In this document: positions 51,017 to 60,496 of the stretch, piece after piece | Position numbering within the stretch: the first letter of the stretch is position 1 | How the letters are laid out: every line of letters starts with the position of its first letter | Source: Actinophytocola sp963729115 | GTDB lineage: Bacteria > Actinomycetota > Actinomycetes > Mycobacteriales > Pseudonocardiaceae | NCBI GenBank assembly: GCA_963729115.1 | Contig: CAVSMR010000011.1 | Coordinates: 62,001 to 126,000 of the forward strand | Length of the DNA stretch: 64,000 bases | Direction of reading: 5' to 3' | Position numbers and translations under genes: made by a program | The notes under the pieces: generated by a model | What the model saw: the letters and a program-made list of their open reading frames with translations, nothing else | The model's database searches: none | Told to the model about the DNA's origin: nothing

Positions 51017-52312
51017 ATGAAGCGCACCCTGACCGCCCTGCTGGCCGCCATCCCCCTCACCCTCGCCGTCGCGTGCAATGTGGACAGTGGCGGGGGTGGT
51101 GGCGACGCCGCCGAGTCCGCGGGCAAGAAAGGCCCGATCACCATCTGGTACTCCAACAACGCCGAAGAGGTGGCGTGGGGCAAGGAGATGGTGGCCAAGT
51201 GGAACGGCGCGCACCCCGACGAGAAGGTCACCGCGCAGGAGATCCCCGCCGGCAAGACCGCCGAGGAGGCGATCGGCGCCGCGATCACCGCGGGCACCGC
51301 GCCGTGCCTGGTGCTCAACACCGCGCCCGCGGCCGTGCCGCAGTTCCAGAAGCAAGGTGGGCTGGTGCCGCTCGACGACTTCCCGGACGGCAAGCAGTAC
51401 ATCGAGGACCGCACCGGCGACACCGCCGAGCAGTACCGCTCCCCCGACGGCAAGTACTACCAGCTGCCGTGGAAGTCGAACCCGGTGGTGATCTTCTACA
51501 ACAAGAAGGCGTTCGCCAAGGCCGGGATCGACGCGGAGAACCCACCCCTGTCCACCTACGACGAGTTCCTGGACACCGCACGCAAGGTGGTCAAGGGCGG
51601 CGGCGCGAAGTACGCGATCCTGCCCTCGCCGTCGAGCGAGTTCTTCCAGTCCTGGTTCGACTTCTACCCGCTCTTCGCCGCCGAGACCGACGGCAAGCAG
51701 CTCGTCGAGGACGGCAAGGCGACCTTCGCCGGTGACGAGGGCAAGCGGGTGACCGCGTTCTGGCAGACCATCTACGCCGAAGGCCTGGCCGGCAAGGAGA
51801 AGTACAACGGCGACGCGTTCGCCGACGGCAAGGCGGCCATGGCGATCGTCGGCCCGTGGGCCATCCCGGTGTACAAGGACAAGGTCGAGTGGGGCTCGGT
51901 GCCGGTGCCCACGTCGCAGGGCAAGCCGGTCGAGGAGATCCACACGTTCAGCGACGCCAAGAACATCGCGATGTACTCCGCGTGCGAGAACCGCGGCACC
52001 GCGTGGGAGCTGCTGAAGTTCGCCACCAGCAAGGAGCAGGACGGCGCGTTCCTGGCGGCCACCGGCCAGATGCCGCTCCGCACGGACCTGCAGGGCGCCT
52101 ACCCGGACTACTTCAAGGACAACCCGGCCTACGCCACGTTCGCCGACCTGACCGCGCGCACGGTCGAGGTGCCCAACGTGCCGAACTCGATCGCCATCTG
52201 GCAGACCGTGCGCGACGCGTACAGCAACTCGGTGATCTTCGGCAAGGCCGACCCGGCGCAGGCGATGCAGGACGCGGCCACCAAGGTCGACCAGCTCGCC
52301 GGCGAGTCCTGA
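51017..52312 (+). CDS. Sugar ABC transporter substrate-binding lipoprotein
   Basis: A 431-residue family 1 extracellular solute-binding protein with a lipoprotein signal (LAVAC, lipid Cys at about residue 20). ITIWYSNNAEEVAWGKEMVAKWN starts the mature part and PWKSNPVVIFYNKKAF the hinge region, typical of maltose-type binders. It delivers oligosaccharide to the following permeases. No ATPase gene lies here, so a shared MsiK-type ATPase is expected, as is usual in actinomycetes. Confidence 0.93.
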   Translation: MKRTLTALLAAIPLTLAVACNVDSGGGGGDAAESAGKKGPITIWYSNNAEEVAWGKEMVAKWNGAHPDEKVTAQEIPAGKTAEEAIGAAITAGTAPCLVLNTAPAAVPQFQKQGGLVPLDDFPDGKQYIEDRTGDTAEQYRSPDGKYYQLPWKSNPVVIFYNKKAFAKAGIDAENPPLSTYDEFLDTARKVVKGGGAKYAILPSPSSEFFQSWFDFYPLFAAETDGKQLVEDGKATFAGDEGKRVTAFWQTIYAEGLAGKEKYNGDAFADGKAAMAIVGPWAIPVYKDKVEWGSVPVPTSQGKPVEEIHTFSDAKNIAMYSACENRGTAWELLKFATSKEQDGAFLAATGQMPLRTDLQGAYPDYFKDNPAYATFADLTARTVEVPNVPNSIAIWQTVRDAYSNSVIFGKADPAQAMQDAATKVDQLAGES

Positions 52313-52322
52313 TAGGACACAC

Positions 52323-53222
52323 ATGACCAGCACCCGTCCCCGGCGGCGGCCGAGCCTGCTCGGCCGCCAGCCGATCGGCATCGCGTTCGTGACGCCCTAT
52401 GCGGTGTTCCTGGCGGCGATCTTCGCCTACCCGCTGGGCATCGCGGTCTACATGTCCTTCTACGACTGGTTCTTCGCCGCGCCGGGCGCGGCGGTGGACC
52501 GGCCGTTCGTGGGGCTCGCGAACTACGCGGCCGTGTTCAGCGACCCGGCCGTGCTCCGTTCGTTCGGCAACATCGCGATCTTCCTGGTGATCAACGTGCC
52601 GCTGACGGTCGGGCTGTCGCTGGTGCTGGCCTCGGCGCTCAACGCGGCCATCCCGTTCCGGACGTTCTTCCGGGTCAGCTTCTACGTCCCGTACGTGACC
52701 GCGAGCGTCGCGGTGGTCGGCGTGTGGTTCTTCCTGTTCAGCTCCGACGGCCTGGTCAACTCGCTGCTCGGGCCGGCCGCACCCGACCCGTCCTGGCTCG
52801 TCAACAGCACGCTGGCGATGCCGGTGATCGCGGTGTTCGTGACGTGGAAGCAGCTCGGCTTCTTCATCCTGCTCTACCTCGCCGCGCTGCAGAACGTGCC
52901 CAAGGAGCTGTACGAGTCGGCGGCGGTGGACGGCGCGTCGCGGTGGCGCTCGTTCCTGACGGTGACCGTCCCGGGCGTGCGGCCGGCGACCACGCTGGTC
53001 GTGCTGCTGGCCACGATCACCGGCGCGAACCTGTTCACCGAGCCGTACCTGCTCACCAACGGCGGCGGGCCGAACGGCGCGTCCGCCTCACCGGTGCTGG
53101 TGATGTACCAGCGCGGCATCGAGCAGGGCCAGGCCGGGCTCGCCGCGGCCATCGGCATCGTGCTGGTGATCGGGGTGCTGATCATCTCGCTGGTCAACCG
53201 CTGGCTGCTGGAGCGTGACTGA
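52323..53222 (+). CDS. Sugar ABC transporter permease, MalF-like
   Basis: A 299-residue membrane protein with six helices and the EAA loop (ESAAVDGASRWRSFLTVTVP) that contacts the ATPase. It lies 10 bases after the binding-protein gene and overlaps the second permease by 8 bases. Confidence 0.93.
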   Translation: MTSTRPRRRPSLLGRQPIGIAFVTPYAVFLAAIFAYPLGIAVYMSFYDWFFAAPGAAVDRPFVGLANYAAVFSDPAVLRSFGNIAIFLVINVPLTVGLSLVLASALNAAIPFRTFFRVSFYVPYVTASVAVVGVWFFLFSSDGLVNSLLGPAAPDPSWLVNSTLAMPVIAVFVTWKQLGFFILLYLAALQNVPKELYESAAVDGASRWRSFLTVTVPGVRPATTLVVLLATITGANLFTEPYLLTNGGGPNGASASPVLVMYQRGIEQGQAGLAAAIGIVLVIGVLIISLVNRWLLERD

Positions 53223-54057
53223 ATTGACCCGCAAGGTCCATCCACTCCGGATCCTCGCGCTCGCGTTGGGCGCGCTGATGTTCCTGTTCCCCTTCTACTA
53301 CATGCTGGTCGGCAGCCTGCAGACCGAGCCGGACACCTCGCCCGCGGGCGCGCTGCCCAACCCGGGCAACCTCACCTTCGACAACTACGCCGACATCGAC
53401 GGCCGGCTCGACCTCGGCACCACGCTGCTCAACTCCGGGATCTTCACCGGCGGCGTGCTGCTCGGCACGGTCGTGTTCGGCGTGCTGGCCGGCTACGCGC
53501 TGGCGCGACTGCACTTCCGCGGCCGCTCGCTGGTGTTCAACCTCATGCTGCTGGTGCAGGTGATCCCGTTCCAGCTGCTGACCATCCCGCTGTACGTGCT
53601 CATCGTGCGCACCTACGGGCTCGGCGACTCCTACCTCGGGATGATCCTGCCGTTCGCGATCAACTCGACCGCCGTGTTCGTGTTCCGCCAGTACTTCCTG
53701 CAGCTGCCCCGGGAGCTGTTCGAGGCGGCCCAGGTGGACGGCGCGAGCGAGCTCGCGATCCTGTTCCGGATCGCGCTGCCGCTGGTGAAACCCGCGCTCC
53801 TGACCGCGGTACTGCTGACGTTCATCGGCCCGTGGAACGAGTTCCTCTGGCCGTTCCTGATCACCAAGCAGGCGGACATGCAGCCGCTGGCCGTGGCGCT
53901 CGCCAACTACATGAGCAACGTCGCGGCCCGCGCGGCCAACCCGTTCGGCGCGCTGCTGGCGGGCGCGTGCGTGCTGGCGGCGCCGGTGATCGTGCTGTTC
54001 GTGGTCTTCCAGCGCCGCTTCGTGGCCACCAACCTCGGATCCAGTGTGAAGGGCTGA
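53215..54057 (+). CDS. Sugar ABC transporter permease, MalG-like
   Basis: A 280-residue permease with six helices and the EAA loop (FEAAQVDGASELAILFRIALPLVKP). GTG at 53215 overlaps the first permease gene. With that protein it forms the transmembrane channel for the oligosaccharide. Confidence 0.93.
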   Translation: MTELTRKVHPLRILALALGALMFLFPFYYMLVGSLQTEPDTSPAGALPNPGNLTFDNYADIDGRLDLGTTLLNSGIFTGGVLLGTVVFGVLAGYALARLHFRGRSLVFNLMLLVQVIPFQLLTIPLYVLIVRTYGLGDSYLGMILPFAINSTAVFVFRQYFLQLPRELFEAAQVDGASELAILFRIALPLVKPALLTAVLLTFIGPWNEFLWPFLITKQADMQPLAVALANYMSNVAARAANPFGALLAGACVLAAPVIVLFVVFQRRFVATNLGSSVKG

Positions 54058-54061
54058 TCAC

Positions 54062-55120
54062 TTGACTCCTCCGTACACCCTGACCCGCGTCGGTGTGCTG
54101 ATGACCCCGGACCCGGGCAACGACCTCGAGGCCGAGGGCGTGCTGAACCCGGCGAGCGGGTTCGGGCCGGACGGCAAGCTGTACCTGCTCCCCCGGCTCG
54201 TGGCCGCGGGCAACGTCTCCCGCGTCGGGCTGGCCGAGGTCGAGCTCGCCGGCGGGGTGCCGGCCGGGGTGTCCCGGCGCGGCGTCGTGCTCGCGCCCGA
54301 CGAGGGCTGGGAGCGGGGCAAGAACAACGCCGGCGTGGAGGACCCGCGGGTCACCTGGATCCCCCGCCTCGGCGTGCACGTGATGACGTACGTGGCCTAC
54401 GGACCGCTCGGGCCGAAGCTGGCGCTCGCGGTGTCCGGCGACCTCACCACCTGGCGGCGGCTCGGCCCGATCCACTTCCGCTACCAGGAGGGCCTGGACA
54501 CCGACCTGAACCTGTTCCCCAACAAGGACGCGGTGTTCTTCCCCGAGCCGGTGCCCGGGCCGGACGGCGAGCCCGCGTACGCGATGTTGCACCGGCCGAT
54601 GTGGGACCTCGGCTGGTTCCGCGAGGGCGAGGGCGTGCACCTGCCGGCCGGCGTCACCGACGAGCGGCCCGGCATCTGGGTGTCCTACGTACCCGCCGCC
54701 GACGTCGAGCGCGACCTCGACACGCTCGTCCTGCAGGGTGGGCACCGGCTCGTCGCCCTGTCCGAGTACGACTTCGAGGCGCTGAAGATCGGCGCCGGGC
54801 CGGCTCCGATCCGTGTCGAGGAGGGCTGGCTGCTGCTGCATCACGGCGTCACCGGGGCGATCGACGACCCGTGGGAGCCGCAGCAGCAACGGGTGTCCTA
54901 CGCCGCCGGGGCGATGATCCTCGACCCGGCCGACGTGAGCCGGGTGCTGGACCGCTCCAGCGAGCCGATGCTCACCGCCGAGACCGACGACGAGAAGGCC
55001 GGCACGGTGCCCAACGTCGTGTTCCCCACCGCCATCGAGGAGATCGACGGCGTCCGCTACGTGTTCTACGGCATGGCCGACACCAAGATCGGTGTCGCCC
55101 GGCTGGACCGGGTTTCCTGA
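54062..55120 (+). CDS. GH130-family glycoside phosphorylase/hydrolase
   Basis: A 352-residue five-bladed propeller enzyme with GH130 signatures: NPASGFGPDGKLYLLPR, GVEDPRVTWIP (catalytic Asp region), KDAVFFPE and FYGMADTKIGVARL. GH130 enzymes phosphorolyse or hydrolyse beta-mannosides (mannobiose, mannosylglucose). Starts at a TTG 5 bases after the permease, so the importer may carry a mannoside. No signal peptide, so it acts in the cytoplasm. Confidence 0.87.
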   Translation: MTPPYTLTRVGVLMTPDPGNDLEAEGVLNPASGFGPDGKLYLLPRLVAAGNVSRVGLAEVELAGGVPAGVSRRGVVLAPDEGWERGKNNAGVEDPRVTWIPRLGVHVMTYVAYGPLGPKLALAVSGDLTTWRRLGPIHFRYQEGLDTDLNLFPNKDAVFFPEPVPGPDGEPAYAMLHRPMWDLGWFREGEGVHLPAGVTDERPGIWVSYVPAADVERDLDTLVLQGGHRLVALSEYDFEALKIGAGPAPIRVEEGWLLLHHGVTGAIDDPWEPQQQRVSYAAGAMILDPADVSRVLDRSSEPMLTAETDDEKAGTVPNVVFPTAIEEIDGVRYVFYGMADTKIGVARLDRVS

Positions 55121-55130
55121 GGAGCCTCCC

Positions 55131-57101
55131 ATGCGACTGCGTGCCCTCACCATCTCCGTCCTCATCGGACTGTCCGCGGTGGTCCCCGCCGCGGCGGCGA
55201 ACGCCGCGCCGGCGCCGCTGACCAACCTCGCCCACCTGGACTTCCTCGGCGACACCACGACCCCGCCGGCACAGGAGGGCCACACGACCTACCGGCTGTC
55301 CGCCGAGCCCTCGGTCGGGGTGCTGTGGACCTACGCGGACCGCCGCGACGACGGCCACTACGACCGGATCGGCGGCGGCGCCTACGACCCGGAGACGAAC
55401 ACCTACGCCCAGGGCGCCTTCAACGCCGACGACCTCGCCCGCGCCGCGGTCGTCTACCTGCGGCACTGGCGCCAGACCCGCGACGGCGCCAGCCGCGCGC
55501 ACGCCTACGGGCTGCTGCGCGGGCTGACCTACCTGCAGACCACCGCCGGTCCGGGCGCCGGGAACGTCGTGCTGTGGATGCAGCCGGACGGCACGCTCAA
55601 CCCGAGCGCCGAACCGGTCGAGCTGCCCGACCCGTCGGACTCGGGTCCGTCCTACTGGCTGGCGCGCAGCGTGTGGGCGCTCGGCGAGGGCTACGCGGCG
55701 TTCCGCGGCACCGACTTCGGGGACTTCCTCCGCACGCGGCTGGACCTCGCGATCGCGGCGCTCGACCGGCAGGTGCTGGCGAAGTACGGGACCTGGCAGA
55801 CCGTCGACGGCGTGCGCGTGCCCGCGTGGCTGGTCGTGGACGGCGCGGACGCGTCGGCGGAGGCGGTGCTGGGCCTGTCCGCGTACGTCTCGGCGGGCGG
55901 CGGCCGGGCGGCGCGGACCGCGCTCGCCCGCCTCGCGGAGGGCATCGCGGCCATGTCCGGCGGCCCGGCGGCCGGTTCGTGGCCGAACGGCGCGATCCTG
56001 CCGTGGGCACTGTCGCGTTCGGACTGGCACGGCTGGGCGTCGCAGATGCCGGCCGCGCTGGCCCGCGCGTCGGCGGCACTGCACCGCGCGGACCTGGGCC
56101 GGCCGGCGGTCGTGGACGCGGCCACGTTCACCCCGTACCTGCTGACCGCGGGCGGCCCGGACAACGGCTGGCTGCCCGCGCCCATCGACCGCACGCAGAT
56201 CGCGTACGGCGTCGACTCGCGGGTGCAGTCCCTGCTCGCGACCGCCGACCTCACCGGCAGCGCCGGGCTGCGCGAGCTGGCCGGGGTCACCGCCGGCTGG
56301 TTCTTCGGCGCCAACGCGGCGGGCGTGGCGACCTACGACCCGGCGACCGGCCGGACCGCGGACGGCGTGAGCGGCGACGGCGTGGTGAACCGCAACGCCG
56401 GCGCGGAGTCCACGATCCACGGGTTGCTGACCATGCTGGCCCTGGACGCGTCGCCGCCGCTGGCGCGGGCGGCGCGCGCCGCGTCCGGGACCAGCCACCG
56501 CGAGGCGCCCACGCTCGTCGAGGGCGAGTCGGCCACCGGTGGCGAAGTGGTCACGCCGGCCTCGGCGTGGACCGGGGAGTCCCAGTGGAGCGGCGGGAAG
56601 TACGTGCGGCTCGGCACGGGCGACCGTGCCGAGTGGACGGTGCCGGCGGCCGGCCAGCCGCGGCTCGTCGCACCCGTGGCCGACCTCGTGCCCGGCTACG
56701 GCCGCACGGCGTGGACGTCCGGGAGCACGCGACTCGGCACCGTGGACCACGACGGCCGCCCGCAGGGTGCGTCACCGGCGCCGGGCGCGCTGCTCCCCGT
56801 CACCCTGCCCACCCTCCTGCCGGCCGCCGCCACGACCCTCACCGCGGCGGCCACCGGCGAGTCCACTGTGGACGCCGTGCTGCTGCGGCCGGAGGTGACG
56901 CAGGTGGTGTACGGGCACGCGGCCGTGCTGCAGAGCGCGGCGACCGGCCCGCGCACCCGGCCGGTGACCCTGCCCGCCGCGGCCCGCGTGACGATCCTCG
57001 GCTACGACGGCCGCGGCCGGCTCGTGGACCACGACACGGCCTCGGGCGCGACGGTCCGCGCGCGGGTCGCCGCGGGCGGATTCACGATCCTGCGGTGGTG
57101 A
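55131..57101 (+). CDS. Secreted protein of glycosidase-like (alpha/alpha) fold
   Basis: A 656-residue exported protein: signal peptide (residues 1-26, cleavage after ANA) then a large helical, Trp/Tyr-rich region with repeated hairpins. The segment NRNAGAESTIHGLLTML resembles the end of (alpha/alpha)6-barrel glycosidases. The C-terminal 200 residues are beta-rich and could bind carbohydrate. It is the last gene of the sugar operon, 10 bases after GH130, so a role in extracellular polysaccharide breakdown is likely; catalytic residues cannot be named. Confidence 0.75.
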   Translation: MRLRALTISVLIGLSAVVPAAAANAAPAPLTNLAHLDFLGDTTTPPAQEGHTTYRLSAEPSVGVLWTYADRRDDGHYDRIGGGAYDPETNTYAQGAFNADDLARAAVVYLRHWRQTRDGASRAHAYGLLRGLTYLQTTAGPGAGNVVLWMQPDGTLNPSAEPVELPDPSDSGPSYWLARSVWALGEGYAAFRGTDFGDFLRTRLDLAIAALDRQVLAKYGTWQTVDGVRVPAWLVVDGADASAEAVLGLSAYVSAGGGRAARTALARLAEGIAAMSGGPAAGSWPNGAILPWALSRSDWHGWASQMPAALARASAALHRADLGRPAVVDAATFTPYLLTAGGPDNGWLPAPIDRTQIAYGVDSRVQSLLATADLTGSAGLRELAGVTAGWFFGANAAGVATYDPATGRTADGVSGDGVVNRNAGAESTIHGLLTMLALDASPPLARAARAASGTSHREAPTLVEGESATGGEVVTPASAWTGESQWSGGKYVRLGTGDRAEWTVPAAGQPRLVAPVADLVPGYGRTAWTSGSTRLGTVDHDGRPQGASPAPGALLPVTLPTLLPAAATTLTAAATGESTVDAVLLRPEVTQVVYGHAAVLQSAATGPRTRPVTLPAAARVTILGYDGRGRLVDHDTASGATVRARVAAGGFTILRW

Positions 57102-57104
57102 GGG

Positions 57105-58058
57105 TCAGCCGACCCGGAGCCGGACCTGGAGCGGCAGGTGGTCGGACGGGAACTGGCCCTTGCGGGCGAAGGTGTTCAGCCCCGCCGCGTCCACGGTCAC
57201 CTCGCCGCGGGTCAGCACCCAGTCGATCCGCCTGCCGCCGACCCGCAGCGGGTCGTAGTGGTGCCACGAGCCGTACGCCGGGGTCAGCCGCGCCTTCGCC
57301 GCGAGCCAGGCGTCGGTGAGCCCGGTGCCGGTGGTGAGCACGTCGTAGGGCACGGAGTGCTCGGCGGCGTCGTTGAAGTCGCCGGTGACGATGACGGGCA
57401 GGTCCGCCGGGAAGGCGCGGATGCGGTCGCGGATCAGCTCCGCGGCCCGCTCCCGCGAGTAGGCCGACTCGTCGTCGAGGTGGGTGTTGACGGCGACGAA
57501 CTCGTGGCCGGTGCGCTTGTCGCGGAAGCGCACCCACGTGACCATCCGGACGGAGTCGTTGCCCCAGGTGTCCGAGGCGACCACCTCCGGCGTGTCGGAC
57601 AGCCAGAAGTGCTGGTGCGCCAAGGGTTCCAGGCGCCGGGTGTCGAAGAAGACCGCCATGTACTCCCCGCTGCTGCCACCGAGCCGGCCCTCGCCGATCC
57701 AGTCGTAGTGGTCCGGCAGGTCGTCGTCGATGTCGCGCAGCTGGCCGTCGAGCCCCTCCTGCGTACCGATCAGCGTCGGGAGCTCGTGGCGGAGCAGGTC
57801 GGCCATCACCGGCCGGCGCTGCGCCCACGAGTGCGGTCGCGCCTCGGAGGCGAACCGCAGGTTGAACGACATGACGTGCAGCTCGTCACCCCGTGCCGGG
57901 CCCAGCAGCGGCAGCTTGTCCCGCAGCGCGTTCTGCGCGGGAAGCGTCGCCTGCGCGGGAAGCGTCCGCGTCGCCTGTGCGGGAAGGGTGAGCGGCAGGC
58001 CGACAACCAGCACCAGCACGCAGACCAGGCCGAGCAGTCGCTGTGGCCGGCGCGCCAT
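57105..58058 (-). CDS. Secreted endonuclease/exonuclease/phosphatase-family protein
   Basis: A 317-residue EEP-fold hydrolase with a signal peptide or anchor (LLGLVCVLVLVVGLPL), then VMSFNLRF, TQEGL (catalytic Glu), VNTHLDD, VTGDFND and SDHLPL, all standard motifs. It may be a nuclease or phosphodiesterase outside the cell. There are three TLPAQ-type short repeats after the signal (residues 24-44). It converges with the sugar operon with 3 bases between. Confidence 0.9.
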   Translation of the reverse strand: MARRPQRLLGLVCVLVLVVGLPLTLPAQATRTLPAQATLPAQNALRDKLPLLGPARGDELHVMSFNLRFASEARPHSWAQRRPVMADLLRHELPTLIGTQEGLDGQLRDIDDDLPDHYDWIGEGRLGGSSGEYMAVFFDTRRLEPLAHQHFWLSDTPEVVASDTWGNDSVRMVTWVRFRDKRTGHEFVAVNTHLDDESAYSRERAAELIRDRIRAFPADLPVIVTGDFNDAAEHSVPYDVLTTGTGLTDAWLAAKARLTPAYGSWHHYDPLRVGGRRIDWVLTRGEVTVDAAGLNTFARKGQFPSDHLPLQVRLRVG

Positions 58059-58118
58059 GTGGGTCTCCGATCACTCGGCTGCCACCCATTGTAGGAAGCA
58101 CCGGGCTAGGTTACGGCC

Positions 58119-58949
58119 GTGATCGAGACCGACCTCGCGCTCGCCGACGGCCGCGTGCTGCACGCCTACGACACCGGACCGGGCGGGGACCTCGCGGTGT
58201 TCTGGCAGCACGGCACGCCGAACACCGGCTCGCCACCCGAGCCGCTGTTCGACCTCTCGCAGCGGCTCGGCATCCGCTGGGTCTCCCACGACCGGCCGGG
58301 TTACGGCGGCTCGACCCCGCTGCCCGGCCGGACCGTCGGCTCGGCGGCCGCCGACGTCGCGGCGGTCGCCGACGCGCTGGAGATCGAGCGGTTCGCGGTG
58401 TTCGGCCACTCGGGCGGCGGGTCGCACGCGCTCGCGTGCGGTGCGCTGCTGCCCGGCCGGGTGCGCGCCGTGGTGAGCGCCGCGGGCATCGCGCCCTACG
58501 GCGCGGCGGGGCTCGACTGGTTCGCCGGCATGTCCGGCGCGAGCACCGGCTCGCTACGCGCCGCCGCCGCGGGCCGGGCGGCGAAGGAGGCCTACGAGGC
58601 CCGCGACGACAAGCCGGAGATGGAGTTCGCCGACGCGGACCTCGCCGCGTTCGACGGCGCGTGGGGCTGGTTCGGCTCGGTCGTGCGCCCGGCGATCGCG
58701 GCGGGACCGGGCCCGCTGATCGACGACGACCTGGCCTACGTGAACCCGTGGGGCGCCGACCCGGCGACGATCACCGCGCCGGTCCTGCTGCTGCACGGCG
58801 GCCTCGACCGGACCATCCCCGCCACGCACGGGGAATGGCTGGCCGCGCGCTGCCCGACGGCGCGGCTGCGGCTCGCCCCGGACGAGGGCCACATCTCCGT
58901 GCTGAGCGACACGCCGGCCGCCCTGGAATGGCTCCGGCGCGCCGCCTGA
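58119..58949 (+). CDS. Alpha/beta-fold hydrolase
   Basis: A 276-residue hydrolase with oxyanion HGTPNT, nucleophile elbow GHSGGGSHA, acid DRT (LHGGLDRT) and His in DEGHISV. The substrate is unknown; members include esterases and proline-iminopeptidase-like enzymes. GTG start at 58119. Confidence 0.9.
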   Translation: MIETDLALADGRVLHAYDTGPGGDLAVFWQHGTPNTGSPPEPLFDLSQRLGIRWVSHDRPGYGGSTPLPGRTVGSAAADVAAVADALEIERFAVFGHSGGGSHALACGALLPGRVRAVVSAAGIAPYGAAGLDWFAGMSGASTGSLRAAAAGRAAKEAYEARDDKPEMEFADADLAAFDGAWGWFGSVVRPAIAAGPGPLIDDDLAYVNPWGADPATITAPVLLLHGGLDRTIPATHGEWLAARCPTARLRLAPDEGHISVLSDTPAALEWLRRAA

Positions 58950-58955
58950 CCGCGC

Positions 58956-59591
58956 TCAGGTGTTGAGCAGCCGGTCGAAGAACGAGCGGTAGCTGCGCAG
59001 CGCCACGCGCAGCTCCTCGGTCTGGCCGGTGCCGCCGCCGCGCCACTGGTCCTCGAGCTCCCGCTGATGCGCGGCGAAGACCTCGGTCAGCGCCTGCAGC
59101 ACCTCGTCGACGAGCTGGTCCGCGCCCTGCACGGCGCGCGCCGGGTCGTCCACGAAGTCGGCCTGCAGCTCACGCCAGCGCAGGCGGAAGCGCTCGACCT
59201 CGTCGTCGCCGAACAGGACGGCGCCGGTGTCCTCGCCGGCCCGGTCCGATCCGGACGCCACCGGGGCGCCCACCGGGGTGTCGGACACCGGCGCCGTGTC
59301 CTGGGGGACGGCGTCCGGCTCGCCGTACCCGCCGGCCACGGGCACCGGCGAGTCTGCCGCGGGCACCGGCTCGGGGTCCACATAGGACTCCGGGATGCCG
59401 GGCTCCGGGTCGGCCGGGGGCGTGCCGGCCGGCCGGGGGGCCTCGGCCGACCTTGGGCCGCCCAGTGGCTCGACGGGCCCGGCCTGCGGCGGTACCGCTT
59501 GCCGTGGCTGGTTCTCCGGCTCGTCGCCGAGCGAGGGAATCGGGTCGGTCCGCGGCTGGTCGTACCCGCTGGACGTGGTGTCTTCGCGCAT
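58956..59591 (-). CDS. Hypothetical acidic protein, paralog of the next gene
   Basis: A 211-residue protein: a disordered Pro/Asp/Glu-rich N-terminal half and a helical C-terminal half (RWRELQADFVDDPARAVQGADQLV, ELRVALRSYRSFFDRLL). The C-terminal part matches that of the gene at 59626-60294, so the two are paralogs arranged as an operon. Function unknown; possibly stress- or envelope-related. Confidence 0.75.
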   Translation of the reverse strand: MREDTTSSGYDQPRTDPIPSLGDEPENQPRQAVPPQAGPVEPLGGPRSAEAPRPAGTPPADPEPGIPESYVDPEPVPAADSPVPVAGGYGEPDAVPQDTAPVSDTPVGAPVASGSDRAGEDTGAVLFGDDEVERFRLRWRELQADFVDDPARAVQGADQLVDEVLQALTEVFAAHQRELEDQWRGGGTGQTEELRVALRSYRSFFDRLLNT

Positions 59592-59625
59592 GTCGGCTCT
59601 CCCGGTGACGGCGGTTCGGTGGTGG

Positions 59626-60294
59626 TCAGCTGGTGGTGTGCCGCGGTTGTTCGGCCGCGGCCTGACCGTTCCTGGTGTGTTCACTGTGGACGGTCTGGGG
59701 CGGGTCGGTGGTCACGGCAGGCGCACCGTCGGTGTGGTGCGGGCCGGCGGCCGGCTCGTCGTGACGGTGGCCGAGCAGCGCGTGGAACATCTCCCGGTAG
59801 TGGGTGAGCGCCTGCCGCAGCTCCTCGGTGGACACGCCGGCCTGCTCGTGCCGGGTCCGGATGTCGTGGCCGCTGCGGTAGTGGTCGAGCACGTGCGCGT
59901 GTTCCACCGACAGGTCGGCGCTCTGCTGCTCGAAGTTGTCCGTCGGGTAGCCGCGCTCGCGCATGACCATGACGACGAGCTGCTCGGCGGCGCCCACGGC
60001 CTCGCCGGGCTGGTCCACGAACTGCTCCTGCACGACGGTCCACTGCTCGTCGTAGCGGGCGCGGTCGGCATCGGAGATCGGGCGCAGGTCGTACTTCGCG
60101 TGCCGCTTCTCACGTTCGGCGAGGTCCCGCTCGGCGACCCGGCGGTCGTCGCTCTCCTGGATCCGGCGGTCGTACTCCGGCCCGAACCGTTCCCGCAGCC
60201 TGCGCCGGCGCGCCTGCTGTGTGACGAACCAGGCACCCGCGGCGAGCACGAGCACCACGACGACGACCAGGATGACAACTGCGCCTGTCGACAT
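59626..60294 (-). CDS. Hypothetical membrane-anchored protein with shared helical domain
   Basis: A 222-residue protein: one N-terminal membrane helix (VVILVVVVVLVLAAGAWFV), an Arg/Glu-rich coiled-coil linker, and the helical domain shared with the gene downstream (QWTVVQEQFVDQPGEAV, ELRQALTHYREMFHALL). The C-terminal tail is His/Thr/Pro-rich and likely disordered. AAGGGG lies before the ATG at 60294. Confidence 0.78.
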   Translation of the reverse strand: MSTGAVVILVVVVVLVLAAGAWFVTQQARRRRLRERFGPEYDRRIQESDDRRVAERDLAEREKRHAKYDLRPISDADRARYDEQWTVVQEQFVDQPGEAVGAAEQLVVMVMRERGYPTDNFEQQSADLSVEHAHVLDHYRSGHDIRTRHEQAGVSTEELRQALTHYREMFHALLGHRHDEPAAGPHHTDGAPAVTTDPPQTVHSEHTRNGQAAAEQPRHTTS

Positions 60295-60414
60295 CACGTA
60301 CCCCTTTCTCGAACGACTTTGGTGGAGCGCCGGGAGACGTGCCCGCCATCCGGGCGTGGAAACCACGAGAACCCACATTGCGACATTTGGGGGAACGGGA
60401 ACCACGCAGGCCGG

Positions 60415-60450
60415 GCCTGCCCATGTTTACGGGGGTGCCTGCCCATGTTT
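60415..60450. repeat. 14-bp direct repeat pair upstream of the glycosyltransferase
   Basis: GCCTGCCCATGTTT occurs twice (60415-60428 and 60437-60450), 22 bp apart, about two helical turns, in the 200-bp divergent region. The spacing suggests a dimer-binding operator for the glycosyltransferase gene, but no binding protein is known. Confidence 0.65.
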
Positions 60451-60496
60451 GCCGCACACCATCGCGTCCAGCCGGGCGAACGGCGATGGTCGGGTC

